Positions 45,913 to 55,170 of a stretch of 64,000 nucleotides of DNA are shown in pieces. This DNA is from a virus, in the IMG/VR virus record IMGVR_UViG_3300034358_000044, positions 1 through 64,000 of that record. One strand, written 5' to 3'. The stretch's first letter is position 1, and each line of letters starts with the position of its first letter. Both the position numbers and the translations under genes were made by a program. Under the pieces are notes generated by a model. It was not told the DNA's origin. It did no database searches and was given only the letters and a program-made list of their open reading frames with translations.

Positions 45913-46157
45913 GGCAACTCCAGAACAATAGAAGCCCATCGGTGGCGACACCGTAGGGAGGAGGTTGGACATCTATGTGGTTAGGCGAGTAGTTCGGTCC
46001 CCAGTGCGTTAGAGCGGACGCTGGTGCCTTGCAGGGCTCCAGACGGTCCCTCTGTTATACGCCTGGCACATGAACCTGCCAAGGGTTTGGCGCTGAGAGC
46101 TAAAGGATGCGGCGGAACACGAGTTACGTTTCGTGACCGCCGGTCCTTGTACCGTCT
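45913..46157 (-). other. Structured leader of the ribonucleotide reductase gene
   Basis: About 245 nt without a convincing gene. It contains the long hairpin at 46110-46142 and an imperfect stem near 46020-46042 (CTGG...CCAG with GCC/GGC). I checked for a B12-box of a cobalamin riboswitch and did not find one. It may hold an unrecognised promoter or RNA element. Confidence 0.4.
46110..46142 (-). terminator. Long hairpin after gene 46158-46658
   Basis: GGCGG (46111-46115) pairs with CCGCC (46137-46141) and CACGA (46118-46122) with TCGTG (46131-46135), 16 nt beyond the stop. No U-run, so termination is uncertain; it may be the 5' part of the reductase leader. Confidence 0.45.
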
Positions 46158-46658
46158 CTAGGCCTGCTTTTTCCCAAGACCTCTCATCTGGAGGATGGGG
46201 TCGTTGAGGCGGTTCTTGGAGAGCCACATCAATTCTTCGATCCCTCTTATCGACGTTGCTGTGTCCGCAATGAGGTCTTCAAACTCGTCCACAGGGATGT
46301 TAGCCCTTCGACAGAGATCGGCCACTTTCTCTGCGTAGTTACCCTTACCGAGTTTGAGCATCTGGTACATCAACATCGCATTCAATCGTGTTCTCTCAGT
46401 GAGAGTCAGGCAGAACTCCATTTTGAGATCGTCTTCCCATCCCTCTGGGATGAGATCCGCCGTCAGGGTGAAGATGACGAACTCTTCAGTACTCCTCCGC
46501 GCGAACTCAGAGTTCGTTCCCAGACGGAGCTCTCTCCTCAACATGTAGTTCTTCTTCGTCAGCCCAAGAGGGTAGGCGACGAGAAGAGTTGAGACGCCCG
46601 CTTTTACGGTACCAAAGGTCCAGGCAACAGACCCCACAGCAATGAGAATGGACAGCAT
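46158..46658 (-). CDS. Hypothetical protein with N-terminal membrane segment
   Basis: 166 residues from ATG 46658 (GGGAG 6 nt upstream); the longer frame lacks a site. MLSILIAVGSVAWTFGTVKA is a signal-anchor-like helix; the rest is a helical soluble domain (ERTRLNAMLMYQMLKLGKGN). It lies below promoter copy i with a hairpin over its ribosome-binding site. No family was recognised. Confidence 0.75.
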   Translation of the reverse strand: MLSILIAVGSVAWTFGTVKAGVSTLLVAYPLGLTKKNYMLRRELRLGTNSEFARRSTEEFVIFTLTADLIPEGWEDDLKMEFCLTLTERTRLNAMLMYQMLKLGKGNYAEKVADLCRRANIPVDEFEDLIADTATSIRGIEELMWLSKNRLNDPILQMRGLGKKQA

Positions 46659-46662
46659 GTTG

Positions 46663-46679
46663 AACTCCCTTTGAGAGTT
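46663..46679 (-). promoter_or_regulatory. Shine-Dalgarno-occluding hairpin in leader of gene 46158-46658
   Basis: In the minus-strand RNA AACUCUC pairs with GGGAGUU across AAA (7 bp with one G-U). GGGAG is the ribosome-binding site. Same layout as the hairpins at 2316, 2652 and 20878. Confidence 0.5.
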
Positions 46680-46697
46680 GGGAAGATTCCCGTACAT

Positions 46698-46726
46698 CCT
46701 TATGCCTAAAACGTCCTAGCTCTTGC
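46698..46726 (-). promoter_or_regulatory. Sigma-28-like bipartite promoter, copy i
   Basis: Minus strand: GCAA (46726-46723), 15 nt, AGGCATAA (46707-46700), GG. It lies in the divergent gap between gene 46158-46658 and the tape measure operon. Confidence 0.6.
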
Positions 46727-46786
46727 TGCAGTATGGGTGCTACCTTCCCGCCACGCACTTCACAGGCTCCTGGAGACGTGTAGCCA

Positions 46787-49700
46787 ATGCTCAGCTCTAG
46801 TGACATCAGTGCCCTCATCAACGCCCAGAACCAGCAGTTCATGGGGCAGGCGCAGTATGCGCAGCAAGTGGGCATCTCGAATCCCAGTATGAGTCTTTCC
46901 TCTTGGGGTTCGGATCCACGTCAACGTGCTTTTGGGAGCCAAGGTACAGTGATGGGGCATGCTCCCATCAGCTACGCGCCAGGAGGGTATGCAGGTCCCT
47001 CTCACGGAGCAGGAAACAAGTTCGCTGGCGGTGCAATGGCTCTTGGAGGTGGAATAGCGTCCGCTGTAGCCATGACGGCGTTCGATCCGCTCTCTGCTTT
47101 CATGAAAGCTGGGGGCTACATGCCCAGCCTCTTTGGTGGAGTGGCTGGTGGTGGGGTGGGTGCTGGACTTGCTGCGACCGCAGCTCCACTGGCCCTGGGT
47201 ACTGCTGCTTCCGCTTATATCGGCGCCGGTATGCACGGAGCTCAGCAGCAACATCAGATTCAAGGACAGCTGGGGCAGTTCGGTTTTGCGAACTCGGCCT
47301 CTCGTACTGGGCAGGGGTTCACGAGGGATGACGCGCTGAGTATCGGAAATCAGATTCGGCATCTGGCGCACATCCCCGAGATGATGACCTCAGTGGATGA
47401 GCTCACCAAGCTCATCCCCAGGCTCAAGGCCTCTGGCATCATGCAGGGGGTCAAAGACGCGACGGAGTTCAACTCCCGGTTCAAGGATGCGGTGAAGACG
47501 ATTCGAGAGGTCTCCAAGGTCATCGGATCGACCATGGAAGAGGCCTCAGCCTTCTTCGAGCACAGTCGTTCTGTCGGCTTTCTAGGGAAGAATGACCAGC
47601 TCAAGAATGCCATGAACGTCCAGTTCACGGCGGCCCAGACTGGGATGTCTTCTGGGCAGGTGATGCAGGTTCAGCAGGCTGGTGCGCAGATGGCGGTTGG
47701 GCGGGGATTGCAGCGGAAGACCGGAACCACTGCCATCACCAACATCATGCAGGGGCTCGGAGCAGGAATGCAGTCTGGGCGTATCTCACAGGATCAGTTG
47801 GAGGACGTCACAGGGGTAGCTGGAGAGGGAGCAGTAGGTGCTGCTGCCCAGCAGATGGCCGAGAAGATGGCCAGGTTCGCAGAAGGTACTGCTGCAGGTC
47901 GTGCCTCCATGATGGGGTTGGCCAAGTTCGACGCCAATGGTCGCTTCGTCGGTATCGACCAGGACCTTGCAGACCGCTACGCCAGAGGTGAGGTCTCCAA
48001 GTCCGAGCTGATGGAGAGGATCGGCAAGTTCTCGAACCAGCAGAAGATCTCCGCCTCCAGGAAGACTGGGTCCATGGCCATGGAGTTCGCCGGCAAGGCG
48101 GGCCTGGGAGGTATCGGCGCCTTCATGAAGAACGTCTTGGCCGAGGGCGGACACACTGGGGAGTCGATGAAGTACATGCTCGGCCAGTACGGGTTCGGTG
48201 AGACCGAGCAGGACCTCATGGAGAATATGGCCGGGATGGGCAACATCGACAACACGAGTACTCGAACTGCCTACGAGAGAAAGCAGAAGATCGAGGCTGA
48301 AATTGCCGAGAGGACAGACCCCTCGAAGATCATGAAGCGCATTGGAACTCGTCTGAGCAATACGCTCGGATTTTCAGCTATCGGACATGCGGGTGCAGAA
48401 GGATTCGAGGCCATAGGTCGGGCCTACGATGAGTTCGTTGACGACCTTGTTGGCCGCTACGCCATCGGTCTTTCAGCGAAGGGCTCCCAGCACATGGCTG
48501 AGGCGCTATCTTCGGCAGAGGGGAGAGCTGGTCTCAAAAAGGTCTTCGCGCTGCACTCTCAGTTGCCGACGAGAGATGCACGAGCTGCTTCTTCTCTGGG
48601 AAGAGGGCTGGCTCAGGTGGCATCCTTGACCCCCTTCCATGGAGCCGTCGTAGGGGCCGGAGGTATTGAGGGAGCTGGTCGTCAAATCGACAAGATGATG
48701 CGTGGTGTTCATAGGACCCTCAACAGCGCCAGCTACGATGGTGCAGGGAGCTTTGAAGACCAGGTCGAGATCATGCAGGACAACTTCGGCATGAAGAAGG
48801 CCAGTGTCTCTCAGCTTCAGGATCGATTCACGGATCTTCGGAAGATGGGTGAGGGTGGGGTTGGAACCGATGTCGAAGACTTCACCAACCAGATGATAAA
48901 CCAGATTGGCAGGACGAAGTACGAGGAGGCCAATCAGGCGAACAAGATAGACATGCTCAGGAACATGTTCGAGGTACGGAGCTTCACCAACGCTGGGGTG
49001 GACAAGGGGGCAGACGCCTACAATGCGTTGATCAAGGCAAAGGGACTTGGTGCCAACGGAGCCAACGCTCATGCCGAAGCTGCCATGCTCATCAGTGGAG
49101 CGATGAAGATAGGTGTTGAAGGAAAGATGGAAGGCAGCTCCTACGCTGAGAAGGTCAAGAGGCACGCAGTCAGCGTTCAAGTAGCTGACAAAGACCTTCG
49201 AGATTCTCTTGGGTACAGTGGTGGATCTGAGGTCTCCTCAGCAATCGCTTCTGACTGGCAGGTGGGGGTCAATCTTCACAGCGCCCTGGTCGGAACCAAT
49301 GCTAGGAAGATTACCGACATCCTTCATGAGGATCCGACCCCAGAGAACAGGGAAGCTCTCGGTAAGCTTCTTGGAAGACCTACCCTTTCTGAGGACGAGT
49401 TCAACAAGACCAAAGCGGCGCATAAGAGTGTCGAGCTGCAGATCGACTCTGGAAATCCAGACAGCACCGAGCGGAGCAAGAGAAAGGCGAAGATCGCTGA
49501 CGCCATTGCTGGAAGGGTCAATGCCGAAGGTCAGAAGGATGTTGGAGCACTGCAGATTGCTGCTCGTGACGTAGTTCAAGGCATGGGGAAGGGCGAGCTA
49601 CGCGATGCCATGGAGGCTTTCGGACGCGAGTCGAATTCTGATAAGGCTATCGACAAGAGTGGGGAGCTCTACAAGACTATTGGGAAGAAGTCACGTCAGC

Positions 49701-50206
49701 TCACGGATCTGCAGGCGAGGCGTAAGGCCGAGAAGGACCCGGCAAAGCGGAAGAAGCTGGACGAGGAGCTGGAGTCCCTGTCCAAGGAGCTGGGCCCGGA
49801 AGTCATAAGCAAGATTCGGAGCTCTGCTTCGCAGGTGGAGAACTCCATCGGTAAGGTGGGTACCTCCACCACGGTCGAAAAACTGATGAGCGATACCGGT
49901 CTTACTGACGATCAAATCGGTCTTGGAAAGAAGGACACCAAGGTTCAAATCACCGACAAGATTCTCTCTGACATCAAGGCAAAGGTGGCCGAGGCTGGTG
50001 GGGCAGGGATCATCAACCCCACCAAGAACCAGAAGAAGGAAGCGCTTGACGAGAAGCTCAACACGACCTTGGTTGAGATAGGCGGTACCTTGAAGCAGGT
50101 GAACACCGGCCTTGCTCTTCAGGGAGCAGACAAGGATCAGCGCGCTGCGTACTACAAGAAGCATGGCGACACGTATCGCCTGGCTGTAGATGGAGACAAG
50201 CCATGA
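46787..50206 (+). CDS. Tail tape measure protein
   Basis: 1139 residues from ATG 46787. A Gly/Ala-rich hydrophobic stretch lies at about 80-165 (GGAMALGGGIASAVAMTAFD, PLALGTAASAYIGAGMHGAQ). A very long helical, Gln/Gly/Lys/Ala-rich body and a charged coiled-coil end follow, with no peptidase motif found. Size, composition and position at the head of the tail operon fit a tape measure, which sets tail length and leaves with the DNA. It starts a plus-strand operon after a divergent gap. Confidence 0.8.
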   Translation: MLSSSDISALINAQNQQFMGQAQYAQQVGISNPSMSLSSWGSDPRQRAFGSQGTVMGHAPISYAPGGYAGPSHGAGNKFAGGAMALGGGIASAVAMTAFDPLSAFMKAGGYMPSLFGGVAGGGVGAGLAATAAPLALGTAASAYIGAGMHGAQQQHQIQGQLGQFGFANSASRTGQGFTRDDALSIGNQIRHLAHIPEMMTSVDELTKLIPRLKASGIMQGVKDATEFNSRFKDAVKTIREVSKVIGSTMEEASAFFEHSRSVGFLGKNDQLKNAMNVQFTAAQTGMSSGQVMQVQQAGAQMAVGRGLQRKTGTTAITNIMQGLGAGMQSGRISQDQLEDVTGVAGEGAVGAAAQQMAEKMARFAEGTAAGRASMMGLAKFDANGRFVGIDQDLADRYARGEVSKSELMERIGKFSNQQKISASRKTGSMAMEFAGKAGLGGIGAFMKNVLAEGGHTGESMKYMLGQYGFGETEQDLMENMAGMGNIDNTSTRTAYERKQKIEAEIAERTDPSKIMKRIGTRLSNTLGFSAIGHAGAEGFEAIGRAYDEFVDDLVGRYAIGLSAKGSQHMAEALSSAEGRAGLKKVFALHSQLPTRDARAASSLGRGLAQVASLTPFHGAVVGAGGIEGAGRQIDKMMRGVHRTLNSASYDGAGSFEDQVEIMQDNFGMKKASVSQLQDRFTDLRKMGEGGVGTDVEDFTNQMINQIGRTKYEEANQANKIDMLRNMFEVRSFTNAGVDKGADAYNALIKAKGLGANGANAHAEAAMLISGAMKIGVEGKMEGSSYAEKVKRHAVSVQVADKDLRDSLGYSGGSEVSSAIASDWQVGVNLHSALVGTNARKITDILHEDPTPENREALGKLLGRPTLSEDEFNKTKAAHKSVELQIDSGNPDSTERSKRKAKIADAIAGRVNAEGQKDVGALQIAARDVVQGMGKGELRDAMEAFGRESNSDKAIDKSGELYKTIGKKSRQLTDLQARRKAEKDPAKRKKLDEELESLSKELGPEVISKIRSSASQVENSIGKVGTSTTVEKLMSDTGLTDDQIGLGKKDTKVQITDKILSDIKAKVAEAGGAGIINPTKNQKKEALDEKLNTTLVEIGGTLKQVNTGLALQGADKDQRAAYYKKHGDTYRLAVDGDKP

Positions 50207-50418
50207 GCATCCAAGTTGTCATCTCCCAGAAGATGATTCTGGACGGGAAGCCGTGGACTGTATCGCTCATCCAGAACCCCACCATCGACGATGTTCTCGT
50301 CACGGAGGCACGACTTCAGGCGCACAACGTCGAGCAGGGAGCTGTCGTAACGAGTGATGACAGACGGGTAGCCAGGGACATCAGGGACTACCTCATTCGC
50401 TTCGGGGTGGAACACTAA
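50203..50418 (+). CDS. Small tail-region protein
   Basis: 71 residues from ATG 50203 (ATGA overlap with the tape measure). Beta-rich (VVISQKMILDGKPWTVSLIQ) then helical. Sits between tape measure and tail proteins; a minor tail role is inferred from position only. Confidence 0.75.
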   Translation: MSIQVVISQKMILDGKPWTVSLIQNPTIDDVLVTEARLQAHNVEQGAVVTSDDRRVARDIRDYLIRFGVEH

Positions 50419-51845
50419 TGGGCGTTTTCGTGCAGGTCATACCAGATCGCTGGGGTTCCGCTTCGCAGGTGGCCAAGAAGGACACTGCTGGGAGAGGACA
50501 GGCCTCGGAGCCCTTCATCAGGCGACCCACGAATGGGATTCAGTTGAAGGAAGAGACCTTCGCCACGCTTCGGTTGGTGACGGCTGTCAACGGACAGAAC
50601 CAGCTCTTGGTGGATGCAGGTTCCAGAAGGAAGGGAATCATCAACTCGGAGGATGGGGAGCAGTTCCTCACCATTGGTGAGAAGCGCGCTACCGACATCT
50701 ACTCGAACTTCCTGTTGCAGTCGGTTCAAGAAGAGAGAACCGAGAAGCAGCAGATTCTGGAGACCTTCGGAGAGGCCTACATCTTTCTCTTCGGGCAGCG
50801 AGCCAGGGTCATCACCTTCTCCGGGATCCTAGCCAACACCTTCGACTTCAACTGGGAGGCGGAGTGGTGGGAGAACTACGATACCTATCTTCGAGGTACT
50901 CGCTGCGTGGAGAGCCAGGCGCAGGTGTTCATCTCCTACGACAACACCCTGGTGGGCGGCTACATCATCGCCACCTCATCCTCGAAGGACTCGACGACGC
51001 AGAACTACGTCCAGTTCACCTTCCAACTCTTCGTCACCTACTACAGCAACTTCTCGAACGTAGGAAACCCTTCAGCATTCCCACCAGGGGTGTCGTCTCC
51101 AGTTCAGTATTCAACAGAGGATCTGAAGAAGATGAGGCCCCATCTGGTAGACGACATACCAATTCAGAACTGGCCTCTTCTTGGAAACGGGTCTGAGCCT
51201 GGTCTCTTCGATGCGATTTCCAACGGGATCTCTCTGGTCTCGAACGCATGGAACTCGGCAGGAGCTATCGTCAACTCTGGAGTCAACAAGCTCTCCGCTT
51301 CACTCAATCTCGATGGCGTGAGAATCCCCATCGGATTTGCTGGAAGTCTTGTCTACGATGGAGCCCAACAGACGGCCGACAGTGAGTTGGTGGAGCTCAA
51401 GCAGAGGGCCTGGATCAACGGAAGGGTCTACTACACTACCTTCGACAAGAACGCTGAGGAGTACGTAGGGAAGGGGAGCCACTACGGGTCCTCTGCTGTT
51501 TCCAACTTCGGCAAGGATTCGGGATTGTACTTCTTCGGAGAGGATCCCTACTATCTCGACAACGCCTACACGAAGATCCAGACGGCAACGGAGATATGGG
51601 CAAAGAACGGGTACACCATGCCTCCAGAGGGATTGGGGACCATCTCGGGAGTTCTGGCGAACAACGTCGTTGGACTTGTAGGAGTTGGGGCTACTGAGGT
51701 GTGGAGGAGTGCCACGAGCTCTGGGGAGCAGGGCACCGCCACCTCGCCTACTTTCGCCGTAGGGTCTACTTCCAGTGGGCCCCCTTCTACTGGAGTAGTG
51801 ACCAAGGACCTCTCCAACATCAACGTGCCCAATGCCAGCAGCTAA
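50418..51845 (+). CDS. Tail/baseplate structural protein
   Basis: 475 residues from ATG 50418. ATDIYSNFLLQSVQEERTEK followed by ETFGEAYIFLFGQRARVITF and NWEAEWWENYDTYLRGTRC is a segment I associate with conserved virion proteins of large tailed phages near the tape measure. The C-terminal part is Ser/Gly/Thr-rich. Exact position in the tail is unknown. Its last 14 nt overlap the next gene. Confidence 0.7.
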   Translation: MGVFVQVIPDRWGSASQVAKKDTAGRGQASEPFIRRPTNGIQLKEETFATLRLVTAVNGQNQLLVDAGSRRKGIINSEDGEQFLTIGEKRATDIYSNFLLQSVQEERTEKQQILETFGEAYIFLFGQRARVITFSGILANTFDFNWEAEWWENYDTYLRGTRCVESQAQVFISYDNTLVGGYIIATSSSKDSTTQNYVQFTFQLFVTYYSNFSNVGNPSAFPPGVSSPVQYSTEDLKKMRPHLVDDIPIQNWPLLGNGSEPGLFDAISNGISLVSNAWNSAGAIVNSGVNKLSASLNLDGVRIPIGFAGSLVYDGAQQTADSELVELKQRAWINGRVYYTTFDKNAEEYVGKGSHYGSSAVSNFGKDSGLYFFGEDPYYLDNAYTKIQTATEIWAKNGYTMPPEGLGTISGVLANNVVGLVGVGATEVWRSATSSGEQGTATSPTFAVGSTSSGPPSTGVVTKDLSNINVPNASS

Positions 51846-54800
51846 GCTTCTCCGTCTGAGACTCCTCTTGGAAGGTGAGGAGGTGCCAGTCATCTCGGCC
51901 CAGGTCATGATCAACATTGGAGCCCCCGCTACGGCCTCCATTCAGATTATCCCTCTCGACTCAGCATTGGACTTCTTCCCACGGACGATGGTCCATCTCT
52001 TCTTCTTGGACGTCCAAGGAGTAGGGGAGGAGCAGACTTCGGAGTACAAGCTGCTTTTCGCTGGGGAGGTGGTGGGGTTCGCCTACTCTCAGACCCCGGC
52101 CAGCCGAGGGACCGTCCTTCAGTGCCTGGACTTCTCCAACTACTGGGATTCCTGCAACGCGATGGCAGTCTCCTACGGGCCCGGCGGCAACGCCTTCACC
52201 AACGATGGGTCCATCAATGGTGCCTCCATCGGCATGTTTACCGACATCCCAGGCGACAGCGCGGCTGAACACCTGGTCCGTTGGGTCCGTTCGCCTCCGG
52301 TTACGGCAGGACTCACGGGTGTGAGTGGACTCGCGGGGGGTATCATCCACATCATGGAGGCCATGGGGGGTGTTCCAGGGCACTTCAAGGGCATCAACGA
52401 TTTCTACACCGTGGCAGAGCTCCGCTGCCGGTTGATGAATCAAATCACGGCGGAAGAGAACGACTCCACGGCGTCCAGAGTTCTGAGCATCAAGGTCTTC
52501 GAGGAGTGGCTCAAGGGAGGTCTTCAGCAGGCGGGAGGGAACATCACCTTCCGCGACATCATGAACCTGCTCTTCTCCCACATCTTCTACGAGTTCGTTC
52601 CCAACCCAGCCCCCAAGTTCGACAATGGAAATGGTAGTAAGTCCACGAAGACGAACTCCATCGCACTCACGTCGAATTCAAAGGTAGCCGGTATAAGGAC
52701 TCGGCTGGATGAGATGAGAATGTCCCTCATTCTCCTCAATGGCCAAATCACTTTGATGGCGACAGGGGATATGATCCCCACAGTGACAGGTCTTTCTACT
52801 ATTCTTTCAGACATTCTCAAGGACTTGATCGCTCTCGGACAAAGCCCCTCTGAATTGACCAAGGCAAGAGCTTCTGTTCAGCAGGCGTCGAACGCTCTTA
52901 CGAAGCTCAAGACGGTAACTTCGTCATCCATCGAGAGCCGTCTCGCTTCGTTGCCAGAGGCTTGGAAGGCTATTGAGGATGCCATCGGGTTCCTTGACGC
53001 CGGCAAGGTCACGTCGATCTCTACTGAGTATTCAAGTCAACGACTCAAGGCGCACATCGTTCGTCCTGACTGCTGGTTTTCCTCGCCTCCCGTCTGCAAC
53101 GTCATCTTCCCAGAGATGTACGCCTCTCTCAGTTTCGACAGGAACTTCCTTCAGGAGACGACGAGGTTGCTCGTACACTCGTTCGACACGCTCATCGGAC
53201 GTGACCACCTGATGGCGAACCACATTCTCTCCCCCTTCATTGGGTTCGATGCGACCAAGTTGGCTAAGTACAAGGGGGCTGCGAGCTTCCGTATCCTGAT
53301 GGACCACGAGATTCACGTCGGTATCGTTTCGAAGACGGAGTGGATTCCCAACAGCGCTGGCATCAGTACGGACCTCGACGCCGAGCAGCTCAAGAAGGTC
53401 TCCTCAGGAAGGCTCTCCTGGCTCATCAAGGCGTCCCTCTACCACTTCTTCAAGGCTCGCTTCTCGGCACGACAGGTCTCCATCAACGGGCGCTTCAACC
53501 CTTCCCTGGTCTGTGGCTTCCCAGGGGCGGTCATCACCAGGCCCTACTACATCGACGGGGGGGCGGCTGCCCTTCGAAGGGCACACGGTGGCACTGACGT
53601 TCCTGACTCTGACATCAGTGGGCTCATTCACGAGAAGGCTGGGGAGTTCAACGCCCCTGCTCATTTCGTTGGACTGATTGGGGCGATTCAGCACTCCATC
53701 GATCAGTCCGGAGGAACAACTTCTGCTGTTCTCCACTACGCCCGGAAGCATCGTGGAATCGATGATGAGTTCATCGGCTACATGGTGGGCATGAAGGAGA
53801 ACACGGGAACTCGCGTCCTCAAGTACGAGTTGGAAATCGAGAAGGCTCTGGAGCTGGCAAGTCCTACGACCACGACCCCCAACATCAAGCCCATTGCTCT
53901 TTTGATGGGCGTGACCCCATCAAAGGATGAAGTGGAGAAGCCCAAGAAGACTGCCGGCAAGACCAGCTCGGTGAGGCCGAAGGTGTCCTCTCAGGAAGTG
54001 TCAGCAGCCTCGAAAGACCCAAAGGCTCAGGCCAGCGCCATCACTGCTTTCGTCTTCTCGACCAATACTGAGAGTGACACGGCTGGACAGGATAAGGTCG
54101 ATGAGAAGCCACCACGTACACATGTCGGGTCTATTTCAGAGGCCAATCGGACGAACGTGTTCATTCCTTTTGGCTCTTCGGCCAGCATCAAGGTGAACAG
54201 CAAGGAGGGGCTCTTCGGTGGGCGAATCGTGGGGATTGAGGTCCCCAAGGGTGCTACCCTTCAAACAGTAGCCTACGGGATCAGTGGGACGGTGCCGGTC
54301 TACGTAGCTCTCACTCCAACGAGAGATGGAACGGTCTACAAGTTCCAGACCGGTTCTCAGACCTTCAAGGCCAACAAGAGAGGAGACGCATTCACGCGCG
54401 TCATCATCTATGAGGAAGTCTCCTTCGCCGTGTCCGGATCACTTCCGATTGAAGAGATACTCAGGCCTTCCTGGTTTTCTACCGGTTACTCCAGTCAGCG
54501 CATCGGGAAGCAAATCTACCAGCCGTTCTTCGGGTGCGATGCTGTTGTTGACAACCTGGTTGTTTCCCCTGACTCCGCACCCCCTGCCGATGACGGTTCG
54601 GATCCTGAGCCGGTCGATGCTGCTACTTCGGCGCAAGACATGATGAAGAGGGTGTCAGCAGCGGAGTCTCAATCCAGGGCCATCTCAATCGAGAAGTCCC
54701 TCAACGTATTGGCCTACGAGTACGGCCAAGTGAAACTTCATGCGAGAGACGTCGAGTCTTTCATCGAGAGCTACACCAAGCGTCCCATCGCCACCTACCG

Positions 54801-55113
54801 GGACATCTTTGGTGACGCCCAACTGGACTTCACCATCAACAAGAAGGCTGTTGGTGGGGATGCACAGGTGAAGAAGAGGGAGGATGGAACGACTCCGAGG
54901 GTCGGGTTCCATACCGGAGCCACCCACAGTACGTTGGTGGACGTGGGGAACCTGGTTGGGCTGGCAACGGATCTTCAGTTGGGGTTCAAGAGGGTAGACA
55001 ACCTTGGAGCTTCAGAGCCTATGGTGACTCAGTACGATGTTCGCAAGCCCAAGAAGGATAGAGTGCGGACGTACATCGCGGACTTGACCAAGGGCCCCGG
55101 GTTCGTTGGATAG
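51832..55113 (+). CDS. Large baseplate hub-like structural protein
   Basis: 1093 residues from ATG 51832. The start (LRLLLEGEEVPVISAQVMIN, PLDSALDFFPRTMVHLFFLD, then YKLLFAGEVVGFAYSQTPAS) resembles the first domain of gpD/gp27-type tail hub proteins. The middle is long and mixed; a Lys/Ser/Thr-rich linker lies at about 685-755. A late region, with HSTLVDVGNLVGLATDLQ, ends it. No lysozyme motif was seen. Assigned from size, position and N-terminal pattern. Confidence 0.65.
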   Translation: MPAAKLLRLRLLLEGEEVPVISAQVMINIGAPATASIQIIPLDSALDFFPRTMVHLFFLDVQGVGEEQTSEYKLLFAGEVVGFAYSQTPASRGTVLQCLDFSNYWDSCNAMAVSYGPGGNAFTNDGSINGASIGMFTDIPGDSAAEHLVRWVRSPPVTAGLTGVSGLAGGIIHIMEAMGGVPGHFKGINDFYTVAELRCRLMNQITAEENDSTASRVLSIKVFEEWLKGGLQQAGGNITFRDIMNLLFSHIFYEFVPNPAPKFDNGNGSKSTKTNSIALTSNSKVAGIRTRLDEMRMSLILLNGQITLMATGDMIPTVTGLSTILSDILKDLIALGQSPSELTKARASVQQASNALTKLKTVTSSSIESRLASLPEAWKAIEDAIGFLDAGKVTSISTEYSSQRLKAHIVRPDCWFSSPPVCNVIFPEMYASLSFDRNFLQETTRLLVHSFDTLIGRDHLMANHILSPFIGFDATKLAKYKGAASFRILMDHEIHVGIVSKTEWIPNSAGISTDLDAEQLKKVSSGRLSWLIKASLYHFFKARFSARQVSINGRFNPSLVCGFPGAVITRPYYIDGGAAALRRAHGGTDVPDSDISGLIHEKAGEFNAPAHFVGLIGAIQHSIDQSGGTTSAVLHYARKHRGIDDEFIGYMVGMKENTGTRVLKYELEIEKALELASPTTTTPNIKPIALLMGVTPSKDEVEKPKKTAGKTSSVRPKVSSQEVSAASKDPKAQASAITAFVFSTNTESDTAGQDKVDEKPPRTHVGSISEANRTNVFIPFGSSASIKVNSKEGLFGGRIVGIEVPKGATLQTVAYGISGTVPVYVALTPTRDGTVYKFQTGSQTFKANKRGDAFTRVIIYEEVSFAVSGSLPIEEILRPSWFSTGYSSQRIGKQIYQPFFGCDAVVDNLVVSPDSAPPADDGSDPEPVDAATSAQDMMKRVSAAESQSRAISIEKSLNVLAYEYGQVKLHARDVESFIESYTKRPIATYRDIFGDAQLDFTINKKAVGGDAQVKKREDGTTPRVGFHTGATHSTLVDVGNLVGLATDLQLGFKRVDNLGASEPMVTQYDVRKPKKDRVRTYIADLTKGPGFVG

Positions 55114-55170
55114 TACCACTTCTTCTCACCCTTACTCCCCTTGGTGTAGGGTCGAGCCTTGGAGACCCAC

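Noticed and set aside
45913-46157. tRNA-like stretch GTTCATG and GTTCGGTCC in the reductase leader
   Set aside because: The T-loop lacks the invariant RA after TTC and no acceptor or anticodon stem can be drawn.
45913-46157. Cobalamin riboswitch upstream of the B12-dependent reductase
   Set aside because: No B12-box (CAGGAGACCTGCC-like) is present on the coding strand; only unrelated stems are visible.
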